A DNA stretch of 20,387 nucleotides, from positions 1 through 20,387 of the forward strand of contig CAZHQC010000034.1 in NCBI GenBank assembly GCA_964534135.1. Reading direction: 5' to 3'. This document shows, one piece after another, positions 1 to 8,442 of this stretch. The DNA comes from JAKLQJ01 sp964534135 (GTDB taxonomy: Bacteria; Elusimicrobiota; Elusimicrobia; Elusimicrobiales; UBA9959). Below the pieces are notes generated by a model. The model worked only from the letters and a program-made list of their open reading frames with translations, had not been told where the DNA came from and made no database searches. Numbering within the stretch: the first letter of the stretch is position 1; each line of letters opens with the position of its first letter. A program made the translations under genes and the position numbers.

Positions 1-97
1 AGCGACTACACCTTAAAACAACTTAAAACTGGTTTGACAAGCTAATCCACTAAATAGTTCAAGATCTTTAATTTAATATGTACTTTTTGTTAACACT

Positions 98-147
98 CTA
101 ATATACAAGAAAACCAAATCTAACCCCCCGAGGTTAAATTTGGTTTA
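98..147 (-). terminator. Intrinsic terminator of the YpsA-like gene
   Basis: A 14-bp inverted repeat (arms 112-125 and 132-145, 6-nt loop) has one non-Watson-Crick position (120/137), which becomes a G-U wobble in minus-strand RNA. Read on the minus strand the stem is followed at once by a T-rich run (TTTTCTTGT). This is the layout of a Rho-independent terminator for the gene ending at 145. The stem begins inside the stop codon. The plus-strand side has no T-run, so it is probably one-directional. Confidence 0.75.
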
Positions 148-612
148 AAGGGCTTTTAACAAGACTTTAAGTGTTTTTTTATATATGCCCGGATTTTTGG
201 ATTCCCGCGGCCCCGCTATATTTAAAATTTTGGGTGAAATTTTAATTAAAAATTCGTTTATTTCCGCGTTTATATTTTTATCATCCAAATCCACGATTTT
301 CACAGACTTTTTTAGTTTTTTACACACATTAAGGGTAAACAGAGTCCCGCCTTCAATATCCCCGTTTTTAATTATTAGCGTGGCATCTGAATATTTAATA
401 TTTAAGCGAGTTCTAACGGTATAGCTTGAAGAATAACTTTCGGTAAGCGGATACTTATCACTTATAGGCCCGTCTTCCGCCAATCTCCCTTTGGGAACAT
501 AGCCGCCGCAAGGAATTTTTAATTTAATGGCCGCGTCCAAAGCGGCTCTATCCACTCCACTCTGAGCTCCGGAAATAATTTTCTTTAATATAATATTTTC
601 CCCTCTTTTCAT
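145..612 (-). CDS. YpsA-like / putative molybdenum-carrier family protein (SLOG-type Rossmann fold)
   Basis: This 155-residue protein has the typical layout of the small 'putative molybdenum carrier' (MoCo carrier, YpsA-like) family. A glycine-rich N-terminal loop SGAQSGVDRAALDAA lies at about residues 14-28. It is followed by CGGYVPKGRLAEDGPI, a YPL segment, a Tyr...RT..N motif, SDATLII, and a GT.xT nucleotide-loop-like element (GGTLFT). These belong to the LOG/SLOG nucleotide-binding Rossmann superfamily, whose biochemical role is poorly established; binding of a nucleotide or cofactor is an inference. The ATG at 612 has no clear Shine-Dalgarno sequence upstream, and a purine-rich GAGGGG lies inside codons 3-5. 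The true start could therefore be slightly downstream, but the conserved domain only begins near residue 11. The gene is divergent from the helicase and ends in a terminator hairpin. Confidence 0.75.
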   Translation of the reverse strand: MKRGENIILKKIISGAQSGVDRAALDAAIKLKIPCGGYVPKGRLAEDGPISDKYPLTESYSSSYTVRTRLNIKYSDATLIIKNGDIEGGTLFTLNVCKKLKKSVKIVDLDDKNINAEINEFLIKISPKILNIAGPRESKNPGIYKKTLKVLLKAL

Positions 613-664
613 TATAGAAACATACTACAATAATTATACGCTGAATAAGGAAACAAGACAGGCA

Positions 665-3600
665 ATGGCAAAAAATTATAAACTTTACTTAATGCCTAAT
701 ACATTAAATATAAACTCGAATTCCCTAACCCTTGATAAACTGGGTTTAAATTCAAAACAACTTGAAGCGGTTAAATATTTTGAAAATCCGCTTTTAATCC
801 TTGCAGGCGCGGGAACTGGGAAAACAAAAACCTTAACATCCAAAATAGCTCTTTTAATAGCTTCCGGCATAGCTCCCAATAAAATACTGGCCATCACTTT
901 TACCAATAAAGCCGCCGCTGAAATGCGCCAGCGCATAGCGCAAATAACGCCTTATTCAAGCGGGATATGGATGCATACCTTTCATGCCTTGGGCGCTAAA
1001 CTTTTAAGACAGCATGGTGAACTTATCGGCATTAAAAAAGATTTTTTAATTTATGATGTAGACGATCAAAAAAAACTTATTACTTTGATATTAAAAGAAC
1101 TCGGCCTTGAAAACGATAAAAATAAAGTTCCGCTTTATATAAATCTGATTTCAAAAGCCAAAGACGATTTAATAGATGAAAACGCCTACTTGGAAAGCGC
1201 GGAGGCGTCAGGTGAAACCAATAGATTAAAAACCGCAAGGATTTATAGGCTTTATCAAGCAAAAATGGCCTTGGCCGGCGCTTTGGATTTTGGAGACCTT
1301 ATACATAAGACTTGTAAACTTTTAAGAGAAAAAGACGATTTGCGAGAATATTATCAAGAGCATTTTAAATATGTTCTTGTGGATGAATATCAAGACACCA
1401 ATCACGCGCAATATGTTTTGGTAAAGGCTTTATCGGAAAAACATCAAAATCTTTGCGTGGTTGGAGATCCTGACCAGTGCCTGCCCGGCGAAACGAAAGT
1501 TATGACCGAGAAAGGGTATGTTGCTATTAAAAATTTAACTAAGAAAGATAAAATAATTTCAGCCATAGGTTCGAATAAAACGCAAAGAGCCGAAATCAAT
1601 CACATCTTAAAAAAACCCTTTAAAGGCAATTTGGTCGAAATTAAAACTAAAAGCAAAAAAACTCTGCGCTGCACACCTAATCATATATGTTTCGCGCGCT
1701 TGGACCCTTCTGAAAAACTGCATTATGTATATCTTATGAAAAAGAATGACTTAGGCTTTAGAATAGGCACGACTTCCGGCGTAAGAACTTCAAAAGACAG
1801 AAAAATTTTAAACGGAATTATAGTAAGAACAAATCAGGAAGTGGCTGATGCAATATGGATATTGAAAACTTGCAAAAACTCCGGTGAGGCAAGATATTTT
1901 GAACAATTATTTTCCCTTAAATATCAAATACCGACAACAGTGTTTTATTCCAAAGGACGGAATTTAGCTATAAATCAACGCTTAATCAATAACCTTTACA
2001 AAGAACTTGATACCGTAAGCTCCGCTGAAAGGTTAATGGAAGATTTATGTCTCAATCCCGATTATCCTCATCATCGCCCCTTCGCGGTTACACGAAAAGG
2101 CTTTAACAGAAAATATGTTTGGTTTACTGTTTTTGGAGATACCCGAGAAAATCTTTCTGATAAAACGCATTATCATAGAGTCCAACTTGTAACTTCCGGA
2201 AACACCTTAAGAAAAAAAGCGGAAAAAAACTTTTCGGTTAGAGCCGGGAAACAAAATTCGTGGCGCATTGAAACTTCACGAAAAGATTATGATGAGGCTT
2301 TAACTTTAGCGGAAAAAATATCTGATTTAGACGCTATGGATACAATATCAAGGGCAAAACTGACAAAGAATTCCCCTTTTTATTTTATGCCCGCTTCTCA
2401 TTTAAGGGAAGGAATGAAAATACCTGTTTTAAAAGATGGAAAAATAGTTGAAGACACAATCTCTTCAATAAAAACTTCTTTCTATGATGGGGTTATTTGT
2501 GATATTTCAGTGCCAAAGTTTAGAAATTACTCCGCTAATGGGATAGTAGTCCACAATACAATTTACTCTTGGCGCGGCGCAAATATACGCAATATTATGG
2601 AATTTGAAAAAGATTTTAAAAATGCGAAAACAATTATCCTTGAGCAAAATTACCGCTCAACCGCCAATATACTTAATGCCGCCAATAAAGTCATAGTGCG
2701 AAACAGAAATAGACATGCAAAAGATCTTTGGACAAAAAATAATGACGGCGAAGATGTGGAAATTATTGAATGTTCTGGAGAAATAGACGAATCAAGATTT
2801 GTTTATAATAAAATTAAAAAATTAACCGCCTCAGGCGCTTATACTTATAATGATTTTGTGGTCTTTTATAGAACAAACGCGCAAAGCCGTTCATTTGAAG
2901 AAACCTTTATGAGAATGAGTATCCCTTATCGCATTATCGGCTCAATTAAATTTTACAATAGAAAAGAAATTAAAGATGCCGTGGCTTATTTCAGACTGTT
3001 AGCTAATCCGCGCGATACCGTAAGTCTTATGCGAGTAATAAATAATCCAACCAGAGGTATCGGCAAAACAGCTCTTGAAAAAATTCAAACTTATGCCCTG
3101 GAAAATCAATTGCCTTTGTTTGATGCCTTGGAAAATGAATTTCAAATCCCAAAACTTACTCCCATGGCCAGACGGGGAATTAAAGAGTTCACCATAACGA
3201 TAAATAATTTAAAAGCGGAAGTTGGAGAAACCCCGCTATATGTAATTATTGAAAAACTATTAACAAAATCAGGCTACTGGCAATCTATTGAAAATTTATC
3301 TGAAAAAGATCCGGAAGCGTCTTTAACAAAACTCGGCAATCTTCAGGAACTTGTTAATGCCGTTAAAGAATTTGAAGATAGAATGGAAAAACAAAATATT
3401 CCCCCTTCGATACATAGATTTTTAGAGAATGTTTCTCTGGCTTCGGAAGTGGATAATCTGGAATATAGCGAATATGCGGTGACATTAATGACTGTTCATC
3501 TTGCCAAGGGTTTGGAATTTCCGGCTGTATTTTTAACGGGTCTTGAAGACGGCCTATTTCCAATTAATGCCTCCCACTCTTCAAACAATGAAATGGAAGA

Positions 3601-3964
3601 AGAAAGACGGCTTTGCTATGTGGGCATGACAAGAGCAAAACAAAAACTTTATATGACCTGGGCCAATACAAGAAAAATATTCGGTAAAACCTATCCCAAT
3701 ATGGCCTCAAGATTTTTATTTGAAACGGAACTAATTAAAGGAAAAGAAGAAAGCTCTGATGAAGAAATACCGAAAACTACTGCTCCCTATATCCCCAAAG
3801 GACCACAAATAGCTCCAGGACGCAAAGTATCTCATCCCGTTTATGGCATAGGAAAAGTTGTCAATCTTGTTGGCACAGGGGAATTCACAAAAGTCACCGT
3901 TGTCTTTGACAATGGCGGGAAACAAACCTTCATGCTTAAATATGCTCCGCTTGAAATAGTTTAA
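665..3964 (+). CDS. pcrA: ATP-dependent 3'-5' DNA helicase, PcrA/UvrD family, containing an in-frame intein
   Basis: This is a superfamily 1A helicase that unwinds DNA in repair and in clearing replication or transcription conflicts. The 1099-residue product contains a 360-residue intein (residues 272-631). The spliced helicase would be 739 residues, the usual size for PcrA/UvrD. Visible motifs are Walker A AGAGTGKT (K53), Walker B DEYQD (240-244), motif III split by the intein (GDPDQ | TIYSWRGA), EQNYRS (660-665), TVHLAKGLEFPAVF, and motif VI RRLCYVGMTRAKQKL (starting near 981). The C-terminal HPVYGIGKVV..., a Tudor-like tail, is typical of PcrA and mediates RNA-polymerase contact in studied homologues. 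ATG 665 was chosen; an in-frame ATG at 692 would also keep all motifs. The ribosome-binding site is weak (GACAGG). Without splicing, the ATPase core would be interrupted. Confidence 0.93.
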   Translation: MAKNYKLYLMPNTLNINSNSLTLDKLGLNSKQLEAVKYFENPLLILAGAGTGKTKTLTSKIALLIASGIAPNKILAITFTNKAAAEMRQRIAQITPYSSGIWMHTFHALGAKLLRQHGELIGIKKDFLIYDVDDQKKLITLILKELGLENDKNKVPLYINLISKAKDDLIDENAYLESAEASGETNRLKTARIYRLYQAKMALAGALDFGDLIHKTCKLLREKDDLREYYQEHFKYVLVDEYQDTNHAQYVLVKALSEKHQNLCVVGDPDQCLPGETKVMTEKGYVAIKNLTKKDKIISAIGSNKTQRAEINHILKKPFKGNLVEIKTKSKKTLRCTPNHICFARLDPSEKLHYVYLMKKNDLGFRIGTTSGVRTSKDRKILNGIIVRTNQEVADAIWILKTCKNSGEARYFEQLFSLKYQIPTTVFYSKGRNLAINQRLINNLYKELDTVSSAERLMEDLCLNPDYPHHRPFAVTRKGFNRKYVWFTVFGDTRENLSDKTHYHRVQLVTSGNTLRKKAEKNFSVRAGKQNSWRIETSRKDYDEALTLAEKISDLDAMDTISRAKLTKNSPFYFMPASHLREGMKIPVLKDGKIVEDTISSIKTSFYDGVICDISVPKFRNYSANGIVVHNTIYSWRGANIRNIMEFEKDFKNAKTIILEQNYRSTANILNAANKVIVRNRNRHAKDLWTKNNDGEDVEIIECSGEIDESRFVYNKIKKLTASGAYTYNDFVVFYRTNAQSRSFEETFMRMSIPYRIIGSIKFYNRKEIKDAVAYFRLLANPRDTVSLMRVINNPTRGIGKTALEKIQTYALENQLPLFDALENEFQIPKLTPMARRGIKEFTITINNLKAEVGETPLYVIIEKLLTKSGYWQSIENLSEKDPEASLTKLGNLQELVNAVKEFEDRMEKQNIPPSIHRFLENVSLASEVDNLEYSEYAVTLMTVHLAKGLEFPAVFLTGLEDGLFPINASHSSNNEMEEERRLCYVGMTRAKQKLYMTWANTRKIFGKTYPNMASRFLFETELIKGKEESSDEEIPKTTAPYIPKGPQIAPGRKVSHPVYGIGKVVNLVGTGEFTKVTVVFDNGGKQTFMLKYAPLEIV
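1478..2557 (+). other. Intein (360 aa) in helicase motif III of PcrA/UvrD
   Basis: The intein runs from Cys (helicase residue 272) to Asn (631), with Thr632 as the +1 extein nucleophile. Removal restores GDPDQ-TIYSWRGA, a standard motif III. Block A is CLPGETKVMTEKG (intein residues 1-13) and block B has TPNH (66-69). Block F is CDISVPKFRNYSANGIVV, with Asp342 kept and the common His replaced in FRNY. Block G ends VHN, with penultimate His359 and terminal Asn360. No LAGLIDADG dodecapeptide is visible. The central part (about 83-155) reads YVYLM...GFRIGTT...WILK...EARYFEQLFSLKY, which weakly resembles a GIY-YIG-like layout with the second Tyr replaced by Arg; this is an inference. A PHHRP segment follows (197-201). 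From memory this central region resembles inteins in other bacterial UvrD-type helicases. Confidence 0.93.
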
Positions 3965-3981
3965 CGGCAAGAATTGCCGTT
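3963..3981. other. Perfect hairpin overlapping the helicase stop codon
   Basis: AACGGCAA (3963-3970) and TTGCCGTT (3974-3981) form a perfect 8-bp inverted repeat with a GAA loop, starting inside the TAA stop. There is no T-run behind it, so it is not a canonical Rho-independent terminator. It may protect or pause the 3' end of the helicase transcript. Confidence 0.45.
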
Positions 3982-3988
3982 ATGTCAT

Positions 3989-4108
3989 AAGTTGCAAGTC
4001 ACAAGAATTAACAAAAACCAAAGACGCAAAAGAAAAAAAATTAGTCATGGATTGTGAAAATTAAAGGAAGCTCCCATTACTAATTACTATTTACTGATTA
4101 CTAAATTC
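3989..4108. repeat. Helicase-gatC spacer with degenerate 7-bp tandem units
   Basis: The 162-bp spacer contains no gene that I can support. At 4074-4108 it holds five heptamers in register: CCATTAC, TAATTAC, TATTTAC, TGATTAC and the decayed TAAATTC, consensus TNATTAC. A second possible heptad run lies at 3989-4009 (AAGTTGC, AAGTCAC, AAGAATT). The repeats stop just before the gatC ribosome-binding site AAAGGAG (4111-4117). Function is unknown; slipped-strand decay or a regulatory RNA/DNA element are both possible. Confidence 0.5.
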
Positions 4109-4126
4109 TCAAAGGAGAATTTTCTT

Positions 4127-4414
4127 GTGGAAATAACAAAAAAAGATATTGAGCATATAGCCGAACTCTCAAAACTCCAATTAACAGATAAAGAAAAAGA
4201 AACTTATGCCGCGCAATTGAAAGATATTTTTATCTGGATGGAAGAATTAAATAAAGCCGATATATCCAAAATGAAACCCGCTTCGTGCGCCTTGGGCGCT
4301 GAAAATATTTTAAGAAATGATATTGTGGAAAAATTTCAAGACTCCGAGGCGCTTTTAAAAAATGTCCCGGAAAAAGAATTTAATTTTATAAAAGTTAAAA
4401 AGGTTATTGAATAA
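4127..4414 (+). CDS. gatC: Asp-tRNA(Asn)/Glu-tRNA(Gln) amidotransferase subunit C
   Basis: This 95-residue subunit of the GatCAB complex wraps around the GatA-GatB interface and stabilises it. The typical N-terminus (ITKKDIEHIAELSKLQLTDK) is followed by a helix with the pattern L..IF.WMEELNKADIS, then the conserved ...LR.D.V..F...E.LLKNVPEKE..F.KVKKVI. Length matches the family. The start is GTG at 4127, decided by the strong ribosome-binding site AAAGGAG ten nucleotides upstream; no ATG fits the conserved N-terminus. It heads a tight operon, with gatA starting 2 nt after the gatC stop. Confidence 0.93.
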   Translation: MEITKKDIEHIAELSKLQLTDKEKETYAAQLKDIFIWMEELNKADISKMKPASCALGAENILRNDIVEKFQDSEALLKNVPEKEFNFIKVKKVIE

Positions 4415-4416
4415 TT

Positions 4417-5823
4417 ATGGATACAGCAATTTTAATAGCCAAAAAAATTAAAAGCGGAGAAATTAAAGCCGTAGATACAATAAAAGAATACCTCCAGAAA
4501 ATAAAAGACAAAGATGAAAAAATAAATTCTTTTCTGGAAGTCTTTACAGATTCAGCCTTAAAAAAAGCTCAAGAAATAGATTTAAAAATATCTCAGGGAA
4601 AACCCGTGGGTAACCTTGCCGGCGTGCCTGTGGCCATAAAAGACAATATCCTGTATAAAAACCACCGCATGACCTGCGCTTCCAAAATACTTGCGCCTTA
4701 TATTTCGCCTTATAGTGCGACAGCGGTGGAAAAATTATTAAATGAAGACGCTATCATAATAGGCAGAACCAATATGGATGAATTTGCCATGGGCTCCTCA
4801 ACCGAAAACTCGGCCTTCAAAAAAACAAAAAACCCCCTTAATGAAAACTATGTGCCGGGTGGCTCTTCCGGCGGTTCAGCAGCGGCGGTAGCGGCAAATA
4901 TGGTTTTAATCGCTCTCGGCTCAGATACGGGCGGCTCAATTCGCCAGCCGGCGGCTTTTTGCGGAGTCTATGGCTTAAAGCCAACTTATGGCAGTGTTTC
5001 AAGATATGGCCTTGTGGCTTTTGCCTCAAGCTTGGATCAGATTGGTTGTTTTACAAATAACCCTGAAGATATGAAACTCGCTTTTTCAGTTATTTCCGGT
5101 CAAGATAAAAATGATTCCACAAGCCTCCCTCAACAAACAAAAAAAGAATTTGATATTAAAAAAATAAAAATCGGCATTCCAAAAGAATATTTCCCGGATG
5201 AACTTGAACCTAAAATAAAAGAGGAATTTTTAATTACCGTGGAAAAGTTAAAAAATCTCGGCATTAGTATTATTGATATCTCCCTGCCCAATACCCGCTA
5301 CGCTCTTCCAACTTACCATATAATCGCCTCAAGCGAAGCAAGTTCAAACTTAGGCAGATATGACGGCTTGCGCTATGGTCATAAATCTAAAAATTCAAAT
5401 TCCTTAACAGATTCTTATAAACTCACCCGCGGAGAAGGTTTTGGCTCGGAAGTAAAAAGACGAATAATGATTGGAACTTATAGTTTAAGCGCCGGCTATT
5501 ATGATGCCCATTATATCAAAGCGCAGAAAATAAGAACTCTTATAAAAGAAGATTTTAAAAATGCCTTTAAAAAAGTTGATATCATAATAAACCCGACAAC
5601 GCCAACACATGCTTTTAAATTCGGCGAAAAATCAAAAGACCCGATTTCAATGTATCTTTCGGATATATTTACCATACCTGCAAGCTTGGCGGGAATCTGC
5701 GCCGTTTCAGCTCCGGCTAAGAATAAAAATGAAAATGGCTTATCTGCGGGAATTCAATTTACTTCTAATCATTTTAATGAACAGACTCTTTTTTCCATAC
5801 TGGAATTATTAAACAACGGATAA
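4417..5823 (+). CDS. gatA: Asp-tRNA(Asn)/Glu-tRNA(Gln) amidotransferase subunit A (glutaminase/amidase)
   Basis: GatA hydrolyses glutamine and channels the ammonia to GatB. The 468-residue protein is an amidase-signature enzyme with its Ser-cisSer-Lys triad in place: K75 (PVAIKDN), S150 (GGSSGGS) and S174 (SDTGGSIRQPA). The spacing equals that of the Staphylococcus GatA triad (79/154/178), shifted by four. Other family hallmarks are GRTNMDEFAMGSSTENSAF, YGLKPTYGSVSRYGL and the C-terminal D...NPTTPTHAF. It is flanked by gatC (2-nt gap) and the nudix gene (3-nt gap), so the three are almost certainly co-transcribed and translationally linked. Nothing appears truncated. Confidence 0.96.
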   Translation: MDTAILIAKKIKSGEIKAVDTIKEYLQKIKDKDEKINSFLEVFTDSALKKAQEIDLKISQGKPVGNLAGVPVAIKDNILYKNHRMTCASKILAPYISPYSATAVEKLLNEDAIIIGRTNMDEFAMGSSTENSAFKKTKNPLNENYVPGGSSGGSAAAVAANMVLIALGSDTGGSIRQPAAFCGVYGLKPTYGSVSRYGLVAFASSLDQIGCFTNNPEDMKLAFSVISGQDKNDSTSLPQQTKKEFDIKKIKIGIPKEYFPDELEPKIKEEFLITVEKLKNLGISIIDISLPNTRYALPTYHIIASSEASSNLGRYDGLRYGHKSKNSNSLTDSYKLTRGEGFGSEVKRRIMIGTYSLSAGYYDAHYIKAQKIRTLIKEDFKNAFKKVDIIINPTTPTHAFKFGEKSKDPISMYLSDIFTIPASLAGICAVSAPAKNKNENGLSAGIQFTSNHFNEQTLFSILELLNNG

Positions 5824-5826
5824 AAT

Positions 5827-6243
5827 ATGCCAAATCAAAAAGAACATTCAGCCGGAGGAGTAATCCTTGATTCAGAAAAAGTATTAATCATTCTGATGAA
5901 TACTTTGAACAGACAAAAAATATGGACTTTTCCAAAAGGCCATCTTGAAAAAGATGAAACAACCAAAGATGCGGCCATACGAGAAGTGCGGGAAGAAACA
6001 GGCTATAAATGCCGCATTAAAGAAAAAATTTTTGATGCGCATTACAGCTTTTTCAAAAATGGCTTTAAAATTGATAAAACCGTTAATTGGTTTATAATGG
6101 AGACAATAGGAGAACAAGGACAGGTGGAAACGCCGGATGAAATTTCCGGTTTAAAATGGCTTTCAATAGATGAAGCCGAAAAAATTTTAACCTATCCGAG
6201 TGATTTAAAAATTATTAAATTTTTGAAGGGCCGAAATGTCTGA
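5827..6243 (+). CDS. Nudix hydrolase (Ap4A-hydrolase/MutT-like)
   Basis: This 138-residue single-domain protein has a perfect Nudix box GX5EX7REUXEEXGU at residues 38-60 (G38, E44, R52-E53, E56-E57, G59). These residues bind metal and cleave a nucleoside diphosphate-X bond. The N-terminus (EHSAGGVIL) and the segment WTFPKGHLEKDET resemble bacterial dinucleoside-tetraphosphate (Ap4A) hydrolases, but substrate cannot be read from sequence. It sits inside the gatCAB operon, 3 nt after gatA, and its last 8 nt overlap gatB (ATG at 6236). A housekeeping role alongside aminoacyl-tRNA metabolism is plausible, because aminoacyl-tRNA synthetases make Ap4A as a by-product; that link is inference. Confidence 0.88.
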   Translation: MPNQKEHSAGGVILDSEKVLIILMNTLNRQKIWTFPKGHLEKDETTKDAAIREVREETGYKCRIKEKIFDAHYSFFKNGFKIDKTVNWFIMETIGEQGQVETPDEISGLKWLSIDEAEKILTYPSDLKIIKFLKGRNV

Positions 6244-7687
6244 TTTACAAACTGTAATAGGACTTGAAATACACGTGCAATTGAAAACAGAAACCAAAAT
6301 GTTTTGCGCTTGCGCCATTGGAAAGCCCGAAGAAAAAGCCAATACTTCAATATGTCCCGTTTGCACAAGCCAGCCCGGAGCTCTGCCGGTTATTAATAAA
6401 AAAGCTGTGGAACTCGGCGCTAAAGCAGCTTTGGCAATTAATTGCTCTATTGAACCTTATTCTATTTTTGCGAGAAAACATTATTTTTATCCCGACTTAC
6501 CGAAGTCTTATCAAATTTCTCAATTTGAAAAACCTTTGGCGCTGCGCGGCCATATCAAAATAGAAACTTCCTCCGGTGAAAAACGGATAGGTATAAGCAG
6601 AGCGCATCTTGAAGAAGATGCGGGGAAATCCATTCATTCTCTTGGCAATAAAACCTTGGATTATTCTCTTATTGATTTAAATCGCGCCGGAGTTCCTTTA
6701 CTTGAAATAGTAACTGAACCCGATATAAGTTCTCCTAAGGAAGCCTATACCTATCTTATGGAACTTAAGAAAACGATTAGGTGGATTGGAGTTTCCAATT
6801 GCGATATGGAGAAGGGAGAATTACGCTGTGATGTGAATGTTTCCCTAAAAACCAAAGAAACCAAAACCCTGGGCACAAAAGTCGAAATTAAAAATCTAAA
6901 CTCCTTTAAAGCGGTAAAAGACTCTCTTACTTATGAAATAAAAAGACAAACGGATATCATCAATAAAGGAAAAATCATATTAAGCGACACGCGGCTTTGG
7001 AACGATAAAGAAGAAAAAACATATTCCATGCGTTCAAAAGAAACTGCCAATGATTATAGATATTTTCCCGAGCCTGACCTTATCGCTCTAAAGTTTAGCG
7101 CTGAAAACGCCTTGGAAATAAAAAATAATTTAGGGGAATTGCCTCATCAAAAAAAAACCAGATTTATAGAGCAGTATGCCCTAAATACTTATGACGCCGC
7201 TCTTTTAACAGCCAATAAAATTCTTTCCTCTTATTTCGAGGAGTGTATTAAACTTGGCGGCAATGCTAAGATATCGGCAAATCTTATTGCCACAGAAATT
7301 ATGGGAAGATTAAACGCCAGTAAATTAAAAATTAAAGATTGCCCCGTTATACCTCAATATATTGCCGAACTTACCCAATTATTAAAATCGGGAACAATAT
7401 CAAATACCCTCAGCAAACAGGTTTTGGATAAAATATGGAAAAAACCGATGTCACCAAAAAAACTTATAGAAAGCGCCGGCATGAACCAAGTATCGAATGA
7501 AGATAAAATCCGCGAATGGGCAAAAGAAACCTTAATTAAAAATCCAAAAGCCATAGAAGATTTCAAAAGCGGAAATGAAAAAGCAATAGGCCCGATAATG
7601 GCTATGATAATGAAAAAATCCAATGGGAAGGCCAATCCTAAAATTACAAACTCAATAATAAAAGATTTAATTAAAAAAGCAGACTAA
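6236..7687 (+). CDS. gatB: Asp-tRNA(Asn)/Glu-tRNA(Gln) amidotransferase subunit B
   Basis: GatB phosphorylates the misacylated Glu or Asp on tRNA and amidates it with ammonia from GatA. The 483-residue protein has the expected N-terminus (TVIGLEIHVQLKTETKMF). It has a four-Cys metal-site pattern (C24, C26, C40, C43) and the hallmark KHYFYPDLPKSYQISQF. Also present are EEDAGKS, DLNRAGVPLLEIVTEPD and the cradle segment ANDYRYFPEPDL. The C-terminal half carries the helical and YqeY-like tRNA-binding tail, ending KANPKITNSIIKDLIKKA. With gatC and gatA present, the organism can use the indirect route to Gln-tRNA(Gln) and/or Asn-tRNA(Asn). It ends 41 bp from the convergent methyltransferase B; no terminator hairpin is obvious between them. 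Confidence 0.96.
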   Translation: MSDLQTVIGLEIHVQLKTETKMFCACAIGKPEEKANTSICPVCTSQPGALPVINKKAVELGAKAALAINCSIEPYSIFARKHYFYPDLPKSYQISQFEKPLALRGHIKIETSSGEKRIGISRAHLEEDAGKSIHSLGNKTLDYSLIDLNRAGVPLLEIVTEPDISSPKEAYTYLMELKKTIRWIGVSNCDMEKGELRCDVNVSLKTKETKTLGTKVEIKNLNSFKAVKDSLTYEIKRQTDIINKGKIILSDTRLWNDKEEKTYSMRSKETANDYRYFPEPDLIALKFSAENALEIKNNLGELPHQKKTRFIEQYALNTYDAALLTANKILSSYFEECIKLGGNAKISANLIATEIMGRLNASKLKIKDCPVIPQYIAELTQLLKSGTISNTLSKQVLDKIWKKPMSPKKLIESAGMNQVSNEDKIREWAKETLIKNPKAIEDFKSGNEKAIGPIMAMIMKKSNGKANPKITNSIIKDLIKKAD

Positions 7688-7728
7688 AGAAAACCGATTT
7701 TGGAAAGCTCCTTATACCCCTTTACTCT

Positions 7729-8442
7729 TTAGAAGTTTTGATTTTTGCCCTTATTTTTAATCGCCGGTAAAAACATGGTTGTTCTATTGTTAACCGTATT
7801 AAAATATTTAGCCAAATCACAGACATTTCCCTTGAGCAAAGTGTCATTATTGTTAGCAATAGATTTAGCATCAATCATAAAAAAATTAGCATCTTGCGGA
7901 TAAACAGTTGTAAGTTTTTTAATAAAATTGTTTTTATATTTTTCATTTCCTTTTAAGTTAAAGTCTCCAACCATAAAAAATAATGTATCCATTTCAGAAG
8001 TAAAAACCACATTTTTCAAACAGCTTGCAATGTCTACCACTCTAATACCTATATCTGAAAATTTACTAAGACCCATTATGGAAATTATCGCGTCAAAAGA
8101 CGATACCGCATTTAAAACAGTTATTTTAATATCGGCTTTTAAAGCTTCCCTATTCAGATAACCTGTGGTCGCATTTAAAAACATAGGATTTCCGTATGTC
8201 AAAAAACAAATCTTATTGAACTCTTTAAAAGCTGAAACAACAGCCTTAGCCATTTTATCAGGCTTAAGATTTCTTATAACTTTAATGTTTGTAGATATTT
8301 TTTTCAAAAACTTGGAAGTTTCATCATCCATCATATGAGAAAAAACAATATCGCATGTTTTAATCTGAGCTAATACTTCAAGAGTGCATTGATTTTTAAA
8401 AAGTCCTAAAGAACCTATCACCAACTCTTTCTTTTTTTTCAT
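7729..8442 (-). CDS. SAM-dependent methyltransferase, tetrapyrrole-methylase superfamily, copy B (borosin-like candidate)
   Basis: This 237-residue paralogue of the gene at 8869-9582 is about 58% identical by eye. Family features are a Gly-containing N-terminal strand-loop (ELVIGSLGL), then TLEVLAQIKTCDIVFSH, the SAM-site FLTYGNP (Y83-P86) and a conserved VLNAVSSFDAIISIMG, like the 'PGVSS' loop of corrin/porphyrin methylases. It ends with TTMFLPA. Compared with the fungal borosin OphMA from memory, Arg57 lies exactly 26 residues before Tyr83, as R72 does before Y98. The OphMA Y76 position is Pro here. The ATG overlaps the preceding ORF's stop (ATGA), implying translational coupling. Being a cobalamin or haem methylase is unlikely, because no cofactor genes are near. 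Substrate is unknown; the tail of the upstream ORF is the favoured guess. Confidence 0.7.
   Translation of the reverse strand: MKKKKELVIGSLGLFKNQCTLEVLAQIKTCDIVFSHMMDDETSKFLKKISTNIKVIRNLKPDKMAKAVVSAFKEFNKICFLTYGNPMFLNATTGYLNREALKADIKITVLNAVSSFDAIISIMGLSKFSDIGIRVVDIASCLKNVVFTSEMDTLFFMVGDFNLKGNEKYKNNFIKKLTTVYPQDANFFMIDAKSIANNNDTLLKGNVCDLAKYFNTVNNRTTMFLPAIKNKGKNQNF

Noticed and set aside
34..62. TTGACA at 34-39 as a plus-strand promoter
   Set aside because: No -10-like hexamer at 16-18 nt spacing and no plus-strand gene follows before 665.
633..638. TATAAT (minus strand) as -10 for the YpsA-like gene
   Set aside because: The hexamer is perfect, but no acceptable -35 lies at the right distance in the short divergent spacer; too weak to list as a promoter.
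1478..2557. Helicase insertion read as a gene fusion or large accessory domain
   Set aside because: The splice-site residues (Cys1, TPNH, C-terminal HN, +1 Thr) and exact restoration of motif III make an intein far more likely.
7688..7728. Bidirectional terminator between gatB and methyltransferase B
   Set aside because: No stem longer than a few base pairs with a T-run was found on either strand.
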